From positions 1,295,892-1,359,891 of the forward strand of contig QXEO01000822.1 in assembly GCA_007115705.1 (NCBI GenBank): DNA of 64,000 nt, in the 5' to 3' direction. Of this stretch, positions 35,014-46,472 are shown piece by piece. Source of the stretch: Dactylis glomerata. Its lineage: Eukaryota; Streptophyta; Magnoliopsida; Poales; Poaceae. Within the stretch, counting starts at the first letter, position 1, and every line of letters starts with the position of its first letter. The notes under the pieces are model-generated. The model worked only from the letters and a program-made list of their open reading frames with translations. It was not told where the DNA came from and did not search any database. A program made the position numbers and the translations under genes.

Positions 35014-35018
35014 GCTGG
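35014..35018. repeat. Target-site duplication of the copia element
   Basis: GCTGG, identical to 47799-47803. Confidence 0.93.
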
Positions 35019-35270
35019 TGAAAGGGCATTTCCCTAATAAATGTATTTTGGTGTTTGTTAACAACATTTGGTGAATTAACCATTCTATTAAAGTTCTGCA
35101 GATTTTCTAGGTTAATTCAGGATCTCGCGGAGGTTCACCCCAAAAAGGAAGAAAAGATCGAAGCCCGTATTCCAGTAGTGGAGTTAGGGCTTAGTTGTCT
35201 TATTGGGTGCTTCGCGAAGGTGGAATTGGTGGAGAGGGGATCCACGAAGTGCTGATGTTTCTACTTCTAG

Positions 35271-35591
35271 GGCGGAGACTCCGGCCCTGGTGGCCGGAGA
35301 CTCTGGCCTAGGAGTGTCGCCCTAGCAATCCTCCCGGTTGGACAGTTCAGATGCCCTCCCGGAGTTGGGCCGGAGACTTTCTGTCTCTGGCCGGAGACTC
35401 CGGGTGGGGCGGAGACTCCGGTCCCAGCGACCGGAGACTCTAGTCTGGCCAGCCGGGTAAGGGTTGGCTAGAGGGTTGGTCGAAGCAGTGACCAGGCCGG
35501 AGTTGGGCCGGAGACTTCTGTCTCTGGCCGGAGACTCCGGTCCTGTAGTCACTTAGGGCGGAGACTCCGGCCCTCCTGGCCGGAGACTCCG
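35271..35591 (+). repeat. Cluster of CCGGAGACTCCGG-type motifs, 5' LTR
   Basis: About ten copies of the core GGAGACT lie in 320 bp. Six carry the complete GGAGACTCCGG and the others are decayed in the last bases. They lie just upstream of the LTR TATA box. Confidence 0.93.
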
Positions 35592-36193
35592 GCCCTAGTC
35601 GGCCAGCAACGGCTACATTTCGTGGAGGAGTATATAAAGCCTTCTTCTACCTCAAGAGCTGGCTGCGGCTTCCACTCTCTCTCCTCCATTGTTTCAAAGC
35701 TTCAAAGCCCTAGTTCTCTCTCCCTAGCCAATAGAACTCAAAGCCCTTTTGGGATTTGAGGGAGAAGACCTAGATCTACACTTCCACCAAGGCGATTTGA
35801 TTTCCCCCCTCTCTTTGTTGAGGGGCTTGTAACTTGTGTGATTCATCGGATTCCTAGCCGGAAGAAGCCGTCCTCCAAGCTTAACTTTGTGTGTAAGAGC
35901 TTGGTGGGCCTATTGGGAGCCTCCAATTGAGTTGTGGAGCTTGCCCCAATACTTTGTGTAAAGGTGTTGTGCCGCCTTCAAGGGCATCGCTTAGTGGAGC
36001 GTGAACTCGCCTTTGTGGCTTGTTCACCGGAGAATAGGGTGAGCCTTTGTGGCGTTGGTGGCCTTTGTGGCACCACACCTCTCCAACGTAGACGTACTTC
36101 CCGTAACAAGGAAGGAACTATGGGAATACATCCTTGTGTCTTCGTGTCTTCATTGCGGTTACCTCTATCCTTTACTCGTACCTTTACTTATAT

Positions 36194-36863
36194 CAACGCG
36201 GATTTGCTACCACCGGTGGTAGCTATGCATGCATGCATAGTCCTTGGATTGCATGAGCATGATATTCCTACCGCATGCGATGTAGAGAGTAGGAGATGAC
36301 GGTGATAATGGATGAAATGCTTCCGTTTGTTGCATGCACATAGTACTCTTGAATGGCTACCTAGGATGGCAACTGTGGATGGCTAGAGCAGGTGGTGATT
36401 TGAGACATGCCATGCCTAGTTGCCATGCCTAGTTGCCATGCACACTCTTGAATGTCTACCTAGGATGGCAACTGTGGATGCTAGAGCAGGTGGTGATTTA
36501 AGACATGCCATGCCTAGTTGCCATGCACACTCTCCTAACCAAGTAACCTGCAGAGTGGATGGTGAGATGAGATGGTTTGTTGGCGTGGTTCCTTGGTGTG
36601 GTGGCTTTGGATGGATAGGTTGAGTGGATGGTGTAGTAGGTGTGTGTGTGTGGTTAGTTGGGGTGGATAATCCAATAGGTTGCATGGTGTGGTGTGTTGG
36701 GGTGGTGTGTTGAGGTGGTGAGAGATGGGAATATGCATGCAAACACCGTTGCTTCCGTCTGTTAATTCTTGTGCTCCCGGTAGAAAATCACATGCTCCCT
36801 ATAGAGGATCTAATGGTGGATGGTGGGTGCATAGCTACCACCGGTGGTAGCAGGCTATTTTGC
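36194..36863. mobile_element. 670-bp insertion with paired palindromes and 9-10 bp target duplication
   Basis: Absent from the 3' LTR. It is flanked by TTACTTATAT at 36184-36193 and 36864-36873. Inside, 11 bp from each edge, lies a perfect 25-bp inverted repeat (36205-36229 and 36828-36852). Each copy contains the 18-bp palindrome GCTACCACCGGTGGTAGC. The outermost 11 bp do not match each other. The duplication length would suit a Mutator-type element, but the superfamily is unknown and there is no coding capacity. Confidence 0.8.
36352..36533. repeat. Tandem duplication inside the 670-bp insertion
   Basis: The block beginning 'ggctacctaggatggcaact' and ending with repeated 'gccatgcctagttgccatgc' occurs twice in a row (about 36352-36441 and 36450-36533) with few changes. 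Confidence 0.8.
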
Positions 36864-37082
36864 TTACTTATATTGTTATTGCTAGCTTGCTTGTCACTCT
36901 AGGTAAATTCACTTAGTAGCACATCTAGAGAATTTACCTTCTTGTCTAGCCTTAACTTGAAAAGAAGTAAAAAGTTGGGTAGCTCCTATTCACCCCCCCT
37001 CTAGTCGCTCATACGATCCTTTCAATTGGTATCAGAGCGTGGTCTCTTATTCGGGCTTAACCGCCTAAGAGTTTGAGCAACT

Positions 37083-39818
37083 ATGGAAGGGGATAAGGGT
37101 AATGAAACTCCTCCCGAAGATACTCCTCCATCTATCTCTTCCTCTTCAATCTCACGTGAGGAGCATTTGGCGTCCTTGGACACAATGCAAACCACTATGA
37201 GATTGGAGATGAAGGCTATGTTTGAGGAATATTTTGGAAGAAAACCTTCCGGGCCCACCGACCCAAACACCACACTTAGTGTGGAACTCTCATTGGCTAA
37301 GGTGAAGCCACCTAACAATGGCTCCACCTCCGCCGAGAATAAAGGTGACCCTCCTAAGGAAAATGATGGTCCGGCAAAGGGTGCTAACATTCCACCCCCT
37401 AACACTTACTCCCCTCTGCCGGTCCATTATCCTATGCCACACATTAACAACATGGGATCTCCTCCTAAGCTTGATTCTCGCAATTTTATTAAATGGCAAG
37501 GACTAATGAAATCTCATATTTCTAGCTCTTCTACTCATTTGTGGAGGGTCATACAAAATGGCTTTGCACCTCATGATCCTCTCAACTTGACCGGAAGGGA
37601 AGAAGTTGATGAGCAACTCAATGCCACCGCCAAGCATCTCCTTCAACAAGCCGTACCGGATACTCATTCGGTACACATCAACAACTTGAACACCGCCAAG
37701 GAAGTATGGGACTATCTCACTATGCTCTTCATTGGGAATGAAAGTATTCGGTCCTCCAAGTTTGATGAGCTCAAGAGTGAAGAAAGGGATTTCATTATGC
37801 GTGATAATGAGACTCCCGATGAGATGTACCAAAGGATCTTGGCCCTTGCAACGGCCTTGACCGGGTTTGGGTGCAAAGACAATGGTGATGACTATATCAA
37901 GCGTATGTTCATCACCTCCATCAACCCAAGAGAACCCATGCGGTCCGAGATAATCCGTTCAAGACCGGATTTTGGGAGTATGACCTCAAATGAAGTTCTT
38001 TGCGAGTTCACCGCCTTGTCTATCTTGAAGAAGAACGTGGAAGAGACTAGAGCCCGTGTTCTTGCCGGACAAGGAGTTCACAATCTTGCTCTCAAGGCCA
38101 AGCTGGTGTCCAAGCAAGGATAAGGAGAAGAAGAAATATATGAAGAAGAGTGTTGGTCTCCGGAAGATCTCAAGTTTGCACTACATGAACACTTGGCTCT
38201 CAATGCAAATGCCTTTTGGGATGCCAACAAGCACAAGACGAAGGGATCCAAGTTCAAATCCTTTCCAAGGAAGGGTGGTGACTCTAAAGTGAGGCATTGC
38301 TACAATTGTGGAGGAATCAAGCACTTCATCGCCGAATGTCCTTATGAGAACAAGGAGGACAATGAAGGCCGGCTCATCCCCAAGCGCCGGTCATCAAAGT
38401 TCTACCCATCCAAGAAGTATGGGAACAAGGACAACAAGAAGAAAGGAGAAAGGGTATTGGTGGTTCATGAGGAGTATGACTCCGAGTCCGATGATGATGA
38501 CTCCGTTGATGAAGAGAATGGAGAAGTGGCCGCCATTGCCATTGTCTCCACACCACCTACATCCCTCTTCAACTCACAAAATGAGAACGCCATCATCACC
38601 ACTCACAAGTGTCTTATGGCTAAGGCCTCGGAGGTAACCTCATCACCTACTCCTTCATCATCACATTCCAATGCTACCTCTATGGATGATGTGAGTAGTC
38701 TTAAGATTAAGAAAGAACTAGTTTCTTGTGATGATTTTCTTGCTAACATGAAGGGGCCAACCAAGATATACTTTGAGACACTAATGTGTGAACTTGGTGA
38801 TGCCCATGACACTATCAAGGAGAAGGAGGAGTTGGAAAGATTAGCCGCCGATGATATTGGCTCTCTATCAATTGAGCTCGAGGAAGAGCAAAACTTGAGA
38901 GTCTCTTTAGAGGAGAAATTGTTGGGACTAGAAGAGTCTCATAATCTAATCTTGTCAAAACTCACTAAAGAACGTGACCATGCTCTTGCTATGGTCAAGT
39001 TACTTAAAAAGGAGAAAGTTGAATTTGACGTTGGTCATAATGATCTTCGTGAGAAGTTTGAGAAGCTTGAAGAAGCCCACAAGGCTTTGGAAGGCAAATT
39101 CTCGCATCTCACCAAGATTCGTGAACAACTTCAAATTCAACTAACTATTGAACAATCTAAAGTCCCACCAATGCAAGTTATTGAAGTTCCTTGTTCTTCT
39201 AACTCTATTTGTGATCATAGTGATATCATTGAGGAGAACAATAGGTTGAAGGCCGATCTTGCTAAGGGCCTTGCTACTTGCATTCAAGGAGAGAAGAATC
39301 TCAATGATCTCTTGAACAATCAAAGATTGTTCAAGGGAAAGGAGGGCCTCGGATTTGTTGCCGAGTCCTCAAAGAAAGGGGATCTCTGTTTGGTGGCCGA
39401 GTCCTCAAAGAAGAAGAAGAATAAGAAGAACAAGAAGAAGACAAAGCCTGCTGCTGCTCCTACTCCTCATGTCCCATTTGATATTTGTTACACCGAGGAG
39501 GAATGGGAGGAGCTGAATGGAAAGAAGAAAATCGAGGAGACCGGAGTCTCCGGGTCAAAGGCTCCGGAGTCTCCGGTTAGTTCATCTACCCCGGAGTCTC
39601 CGCTCCCAAAGGCCGGAGTCTCCGGCCCTTCTCACAATAATTTTGCAGGAAAATATAACCCTCATTATGTTCTTCTTAGGGACTATTATGGTGATGTCTA
39701 TGCTAAATATGTTGGTCCCTATAATGGTTACATTGAATATGCTATTTGGGTACCTAAGATTCTTGTGACTAACAAAAGAGGACCCATTCAAAAATGGGGA
39801 CCTAAAACCAAGAATTAA
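37083..39818 (+). pseudogene. gag: gag of the copia element, one in-frame stop
   Basis: One frame runs from the ATG at 37083 to the TAA at 39816, broken only by a TAA at 38121. It holds the copia gag core ('WRVIQNGFAPHD...NTAKEVWDYLTMLF...ETPDEMYQRI'), then a CCHC zinc knuckle (CYNCGGIKHFIAEC, from 38298). A long coiled-coil-like Glu/Lys/Leu-rich segment (about 38700-39330) follows, then a Lys-rich stretch. The long C-terminal extension is typical of SIRE-lineage gag. Near the end, four CCGGAGTCTCCGG-type motifs (39541-39625) are translated as GVSG and PESP. Without the single stop it would be a capsid precursor. The stop may be inactivating or recent. Confidence 0.88.
39541..39625 (-). repeat. 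Reverse-complement motif cluster inside gag
   Basis: CCGGAGTCTCCGG at 39541-39553, 39564-39576 and 39613-39625, plus one 12/13 copy at 39591. The orientation is opposite to that in the LTRs. Confidence 0.93.
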
Positions 39819-39828
39819 TCTCTTGTAG

Positions 39829-42800
39829 GACATTGCTTCCGGAGGAGGAAAATGGATTATTGATAGTGGTGCCACAAGCCACATGACCGGAAGCAAAAAT
39901 ATTGTGGAAGATCTAAAGCCCAATACTTCAAATGTCACGGTCTCATATGGTGATAATTCATCCTCTAAGGTACTTGGTTTCGGTAAGGTGGTGATCACTC
40001 CGGACGTGTCCCTAGTGAATGTCATGCTTGTCGAAACCATTGGTTATAATCTACTCTCCGTTCATCAACTTGCTACTATGGGCTATGCCACATATTTTGA
40101 TGTTGATATTGTGGTCATCTTGTGGAGTAAGTCTCTCAAGGTTGCCTTTGTTGGGTATGTCGAAAATGGCTTGTATGTGGTGGACTTTTCGGAGAAACCC
40201 ACTACGGCCGCGATATGCCTAATTGCTAAGGCCGACGTGGGATGGCTTTGGCATCGCCGGTTAGCCCACGTCAATATGAGAGCTTTGCAAAATCTCTACA
40301 CCGGCGGCCACATACTCGGACTAAAAGATGTTTCTTTTGCCAAAGATCGTGTTTGTAGGGCATGTATTGAAGGAAAGATGCATGAAACAAGTCATCCAAG
40401 CAAGACTATTATCTCTTCCAAGAGGTGCTTGGAGCTCCTTCACATGGATCTCTTTGGACCTCCCACTTATGCAAGTCTTGGTGGCAAGAAATATTGCTTG
40501 GTGATTGTCGATGACTATTCAAGATACACTTGGGTTTATTTCTTTGAGTTCAAGAGTGAGACCCAACAAACTGTCAAAGACTTTGCCACCGAAGTTGAGC
40601 GTCAATTCAATACCACCATATTGACTATAAGAAGTGACAATGGCACCGAGTTCAAGAACTACTCCCTAAATGAGTTTCTTAGTGATGCGGGTATCAAACA
40701 TCAATATTCCGCTGCATATACCCCGCAACAAAATGGAGTTGCCGAGAGGAAGAACCGGACTCTTATGGATGCGGCTAGAACTATGTTGGCCGAGTTCAAG
40801 TCTCCATACAACTTTTGGGCCGAAGCTATTAATACCGCATGCCATGCCACCAACCGGCTTTATCTCCGCAAGAACTTGAACAAGACTCCATATGAAATTC
40901 TTACCGGGCAAAAGCCCAACATCAAGTACTTCCGGGTATTTGGTTGTAAGTGTTTCTATCTCAAGAAAGGTGTTCGTTTGTCAAAATTTGATTCTAAAGC
41001 TATAGAGGGTATCTTTGTTGGTTACTCCACGGACTCACATTCCTATAGGATCTATAGCAAGTCCACCGGGCATGTTATAGAGACTTGTAATGTGAGGTTC
41101 GATGAAGATAATGGTTCCTTTGTGGGACAAAGTGGTGTTCGTGATATAGGTGACGAAATTCCTCCCCAAGCCATAAGAAGAATGGGCGTCGGATTCTTCC
41201 GGCCCATTGAGGGACACCTTTTGGCCGAAGGAGAAGGACAATGCTCTACACAAGTGGAGCCTTCACCTGCTGAACACCCACAGGACATTGACCAAAGACA
41301 AGCTGCGCACCCTCAACCTCAAGATCATCCCACCAAGCAATCTTGCCCGGAGTCTCCGGCCCCTGTGGTCCGGACTCTCCGGCCTATACTGGAGTCTCCG
41401 GGTATGGATACCGGAGTCTCCGGGGATGATCAAGGCCTTGATGAAGATCCTTCGGAATTCCGTGGCTATGGGCCACTTGATGATCAAGGCAATCCAACTG
41501 GTCAAGGCGAGGACCAGAACAGTGATCATGAAGATGATCAAGTAGTCTCTCAAGAATCTCCTCTTGAGGCTCGCACTCGCCATGAGAAGAAGCTTGAGTC
41601 CATTCTTCGACGAAGAAGCATATCCTTGGAAAATGTGGTTGGGAGTGTTCGTAAAGGTGTCTCCACTAGGAGGCAACTTTCTAACTTTAGCTCTCATCAT
41701 GCTTTTGTCTCTTGTGTAGAACCCAAGAAAGTTTATGAGGCGCTTGAGGATCCGGATTGGCTTGATGCCATGCATGATGAACTCAACAACTTCGAGCGCA
41801 ACAAAGTTTGGACTCTAGTAGAAAGGCCTAAAGATTGCCGTAATGTCATTGGGACCAAGTGGATCTTCAAGAACAAGCAAGATGCAAATGGCATAGTCAT
41901 TCGTAACAAGGCAAGATTGGTGGCTCAAGGTTTCTCCCAAGTTGAGGGTATTGACTTTGGTGAAACTTTCGCTCCCGTTGCCCGTCTTGAATCCATTCGC
42001 ATCTTACTTGCATATGCATCGCATCATAACTTTAAACTTCAACAAATGGATGTTAAAAGTGCATTTCTCAATGGTCCCTTAAATGAATTGGTTTTTGTGA
42101 AGCAACCCCCGGGCTTCAAAAACCCTAAGTTTCCTAACCACGTTTACAAACTTGATAAGGCGCTCTATGGCCTCAAACAAGCCTCACGTGCATGGTATGA
42201 GCACCTTAAAGAGTTGTTGGTTGATCGTGGTTTTGAAATTGGGGTGATCGATCCCACTCTTTTTACTAAGAAGGTCAATGGGGAGCTTTTCATTTGACAA
42301 TTATATGTTGATGATATTATATTTGGTTCTACTAACAAAGCTTTCAATAATGAGTTTGCCAAACTCATGACCGACAAGTTTGAGATGTCTATGATGGGGG
42401 AGTTAGAGTTCTTCCTTGGATTTGAAGTCAAACAATTGAAGGGAGGGACTTTTGTGAACCAAGCCAAATATACCCAAGACATGCTCAAAAGGTTCGAGAT
42501 GATAGGAGTCAAAGGTGCAAAGACTCCCATGCCAACAAAGGTTAATCTTGATCTCGATCCTAATGGTAAAGAAGTGGATCAAAAACTCTATAGATCTATG
42601 ATTGGTTCCTTGCTTTACCTTTGTGCATCTAGACCGGACATTATGTTAAGTGTGGGAGTTTGTGCACGTTTTCAAGCCGCACCAAAAGAAAGCCACTTAG
42701 TGGCGGTCAAAAGAATCTTTCGATATTTAGTGAATACCCCTAACTTTGGTCTTTGGTATCCAAAAGGAGCAAGTTTTGATCTTGTAGGTTACTCGGATTC

Positions 42801-43257
42801 GGATTGGGCGGGAGACAAAGTGGAACGGAAATCAACCTCCGGGGCTTGCCAATTTATTGGTAGGTCTTTGGTGTGTTGGTCATCTAAGAAACAAAATTGT
42901 GTGTCTCTCTCTACCACCGAAGCCGAATATGTAGCCGCGGCTAGTTGTTGTGCACAACTCTTATGGATGAGGCAAACCTTGAAGGATTACGGTGTCATTT
43001 TTGACAAAGTGCCTCTTTTATGTGATAATGAAAGTGCAATCAAGATCGCTCACAACCCGGTGCAACACAACAAGACGAAGCATATTGAAATTCGTCATCA
43101 TTTCATTCGGGATCATGTCAACCGTGGAGATATTGATCTATCTTATGTTGGCACTCATGAGCAACTTGCCGATATATTCACAAAGCCTCTTGATGAAGCA
43201 AGATTCCGGGAATTGAGGCATGAACTAAATATCATTGATTCAAGCAATGTGGCTTGA
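39829..43257 (+). pseudogene. pol: pol of the copia element (protease-integrase-RT-RNase H), one nonsense codon
   Basis: This frame lies one base out of register with gag and opens after a TAG at 39826. Protease: DSGATSH at about 39859. Integrase: zinc site 'H...H...C..C' (about 40250-40370), then the catalytic residues in 'HMDLFG' (40441), 'RSDNGTEF' (40632) and 'NGVAERKN' (40735). A hypervariable linker with four CCGGAGTCTCCGG-type motifs (41347-41423) separates integrase from RT. RT: 'WIFKNKQDANG...RLVAQGF' to YVDD (42304-42315). RNase H: 'GYSDSDWAGD' and 'STTEAEYVA'. A single TGA at 42295 interrupts RT three codons before YVDD. The domain order is diagnostic of Ty1/copia. This copy cannot make a full polyprotein without readthrough, but is otherwise well preserved. 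Confidence 0.93.
41347..41423 (-). repeat. Reverse-complement motif cluster inside pol
   Basis: Perfect CCGGAGTCTCCGG at 41347-41359 and 41411-41423, with two one-base variants between. They sit in the poorly conserved linker between integrase and RT. Confidence 0.92.
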
Positions 43258-43728
43258 GCTAGGTGCATTTACTCCCATACTCTAACGTGTGTGTTGTTCT
43301 AGATGTGGGCATGGATATAGGGGGAGTGCGGTCCTAATTGATTGGGCTATCCCTCCCCCCATAATGCCAATAGTAAGCGTATGGTTCTATCTTGTCATTT
43401 GTGACATTTTTTAGCTTAATCGATGAGTCTAGGTTTTGGGCCCAAGATATATCTTCGCGGCGCCATACCTATATACTCATACATGGTGGCCTTTTGGTCA
43501 CCAACCTCCGGAGTGGAGGAGTTTCCCATTTGATTTTATTGTCTTATCCTTTTATGGGAACATGCTCATGTTTGGTCTTATCTGAGTTTGTTTGCATGTT
43601 TGCAAACATGAGCATTTTGTACCACACAGTGACAATGTGTCCATCCCAAGCCCATCTCATCCTCAAACATACCTAATCTCTAAATGACATGTCCTTCTAC
43701 GCCATAAATGTTGATCTGGTCGAGGGGG

Positions 43729-43803
43729 GCCGGAGACTCCGGGGTTTACAGCCCGGAGACTCCGGTGGGCCGGAGACTCCGGGGTAAGTACCGGAGACTC
43801 CGG
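43729..43803 (+). repeat. Motif cluster downstream of pol
   Basis: Four complete CCGGAGACTCCGG copies in 75 bp, in the same orientation as in the LTRs. Confidence 0.95.
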
Positions 43804-44012
43804 CCGGGCGGTTTCGACTCAAATACTTAGGGCACGGGGTGGGGAAGAACGGTTCATTCTTCCCCATCCACCCCCGTGCCCCATACTCGCCCCCTGCCGC
43901 CCCCTCTTCGAAGATCGTCGCCCGGAGCTCTCCCAAGCCCCGGGATCCGCCGTGCCACCGGCCAATCTCCTCCTTGAGGTTGTGGGAACCTTCCCACCGA
44001 CCAATTTACGCC

Positions 44013-45961
44013 ATGGATTCCGGTAAATATGCTCCTCATCTCCTCCATCTAGGTCTATCTAGATTTACGAGATGTGCATGTTTTCCACAGTTTGATATGG
44101 TGTACTACCTTCTAGTGGCTATCAATCATCTTCTTAGCAACTTTATTGTGGATTTTGCACTCGATTTGTTCAATGTGGTCTCCTAGGCTCGGGCTCCTGA
44201 ATCCGACCGGAGACTCCGGCCCCTGTGGCCGGAGACTCCGGTCTGGACTCAAAGTCTCCGGTTCCGGCCGGAGACTCCGGCACGAGTCCCCGGAGACTCC
44301 GGCTAGATCAGGCCTGGGTGCACTAGTCACAACATAGTTGCTTATTTTATTGATTCCAGGACATGTCACCTCAACCCTGCTATCTTCCTCACTCATTCAC
44401 AGGTGCAGGTGGTTCTCGGAAACCGGCCGCTCATAGCAAGGACAAATTGGTTGTCAATCCCGCCACAGGGGCTATTGCTCAGAGGTCAGTCATTACTCAG
44501 CAAGCGAGGGATGCGAAGAGACTCAAGACGAGGATGGCTGAGGAGGAACGTGCTGAGGCAGCTAAGAAGGTCAACTTCAATAGCCTGGTGACCTTGGAAG
44601 GGCTGTCATCATCTGAATATGTTGAGATGAGGAAGAGGGACATGTACACTCTCCCGCGGAACTGTCGCGACCGTTGCTTTGTCCGCAAAGAGCAAGAGCT
44701 GATCATGAAGGAATTCTATGCTTCTCTCAAGAAGTATCCAGTTTGCCCTCAGACGGTCATGGACTTCTCTCATTTTGCCAAGTACAGTGCATATTTTGGA
44801 GAGGCCGTATGGATCACTCGCAAGCTTGGGCTCCACCCACTCATGAAGACTCAAGAGTCCTATAACATCACTTTGATCCATCAGTTCTTTGCTACCTTGG
44901 TACTTGGGGATGGTGAGGAGATCCCAATGACTTGGATGACCGGAGAAGAGGTTTGTCACTCCAACTTCATGGACTTTGCTGCTCTCCTTGGGTATGAGTT
45001 TCGTGGTGCTACTACTCCTAGTGGCATGAGGATGCATGTGGATGGTGAGTACTATGAGAAGAAGAAGCTTGCTCCTCTCTACACCGGGGATGCCAAGAAG
45101 ATTGTCATTGGGGGCACCCTTGGGCTATCCAAACGGTCCAACATATTGCTCCGCATATTCCGGGCCTCCATTGCCCCTCAAGCCGGTAACTTTGATGCTA
45201 TTCGTGGGGCCTTGGTGAATCTCTTGGCCTACTCACATGAAGTTTATTGCAAAGGGGAGACCGCACCCGTTGAGCCACTTGATGTGATGGATTTCATTCA
45301 CAAGGAGATCAATGAGTGCATTCTCAACAAGAAGACTCCTCTTTATGCCCCGTTTATCATGCGGCTCATCCGTGCTCAAGGACTCAACCTTCCTCTTCTC
45401 GATGCAAACCTTGTGAATCACAAGGTTGTCAAGCTTCAACACAAAGAACCCACCGGTCACTCCAAGGAACCATTTGCTCTGGTGAGAGGTGAAGATGATG
45501 ATGCCTTTGCCGAGGGAGTGTCAACTAGAAGGGGCCCAAGGATGAAGCATGCTAGCAATGCCGGCTCTAGCTCCAACACGGAGTTTGGGCAAGAATACAA
45601 GAAGCTCAATTGGTTCCAAAGGAATGTGCTTTGCATGAATGTGGACATCCGTCACAAGCAATATGAGAGCTACATTACTCAAAAGCACATCAATGACAAT
45701 CAAGATGTTCTTCACAAGGCTTTTCGGAAGTCTCAACCGGGCTATGTGGAATCACCTCCTTCCTCTTCATCATCCGGTACTCACAGCTATGGCAAGTGGA
45801 GCAAGGGTCTGACTGACTGGCAAGCCTTTGAGGAGGTCACCTCTGGCACCTCCAATGTGCGTCATGGCAAGAAGCCCATGGCTTCTGATGATCTTGAAGA
45901 AGGAGATGAGGACTTCGATGCCGGTTCCGAGGACGAGCCCGAGGATGAAGACGGCGAGTGA
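44013..45961 (+). CDS. Envelope-like ORF of the SIRE-type element, probably spliced
   Basis: The long frame 44363-45961 matches the position and general type of the additional 3' ORF of SIRE-lineage copia elements, often called envelope-like. No fusion machinery or clear signal peptide is visible to me. A better N-terminus appears if an intron is assumed: ATG at 44013 in strong context (gccATGG), first exon 44013-44022, GT at 44023, AG at 44401-44402, second exon 44403-45961. The phase closes exactly (ATG GAT TCC G|GT), giving 522 residues. The unspliced alternative starts at the ATG at 44363 (532 residues). The C-terminal ~30 residues are very acidic. The frame is intact, unlike gag and pol. 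The function is unproven. Confidence 0.75.
44204..44301 (+). repeat. Motif cluster inside the putative env-like intron
   Basis: Four CCGGAGACTCCGG copies plus one partial copy of opposite orientation ('aagtctccggtt' near 44248). Confidence 0.93.
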
Positions 45962-46472
45962 TCTCATGGGCGTGTAGCATCGTTCTTTTCCCTTTTTGGT
46001 GTCTCGATGCCAAAGGGGGAGAAGTAGCTCTACTAGGTTGTCTTCGTTGGGATTTGCATGGGGTGGTTATTTGGATTTGCACTTCGTTTGCTTTGCTTTG
46101 GTCGAGACACAACTTCATGGACTTTCATGTTGTGTCTCATCTATCTTAGTGTTGAACCTTTTAAATGTGTGTGGTACGTTATGTGTGAGAGACTTAAGTA
46201 CCTCTATTGCTAGTAAGTCTATTATTAATGTGTGCTATCGTGTTAGTCTCACTTATATGCTTAATGGTTAGTCTCATATATATATTATTACTTGCACTTG
46301 GTATAATTGTGAAATATATAGGGGGAGTGATGATTCTTACTTGTGTGGCTCATGTTCAAATGCAAATGGTGTTGTGCACACAAGTAGGGGGAGCTTTTGC
46401 TATATATTTTATTTTATTGTGATTATATTTGCAAATCCGTATGTTGTCATCAAACACCAAAAAGGGGGAGAT
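45962..46472 (+). other. 3' non-coding region and polypurine tract of the copia element
   Basis: No frame. Several purine-rich 'gggggag' words occur (46010, 46320, 46386 and 46464). The last, directly before the 3' LTR, is the expected plus-strand primer. Confidence 0.75.

Larger units (their letters stand above)
35019..37025 (+). repeat. 5' LTR of the copia element (with insert)
   Basis: 2007 bp. Removing the insert and one target duplication leaves 1327 bp, matching the 1326-bp 3' LTR. It contains a TATA-like 'gagtatataaagcc' at about 35628-35641. Confidence 0.95.
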
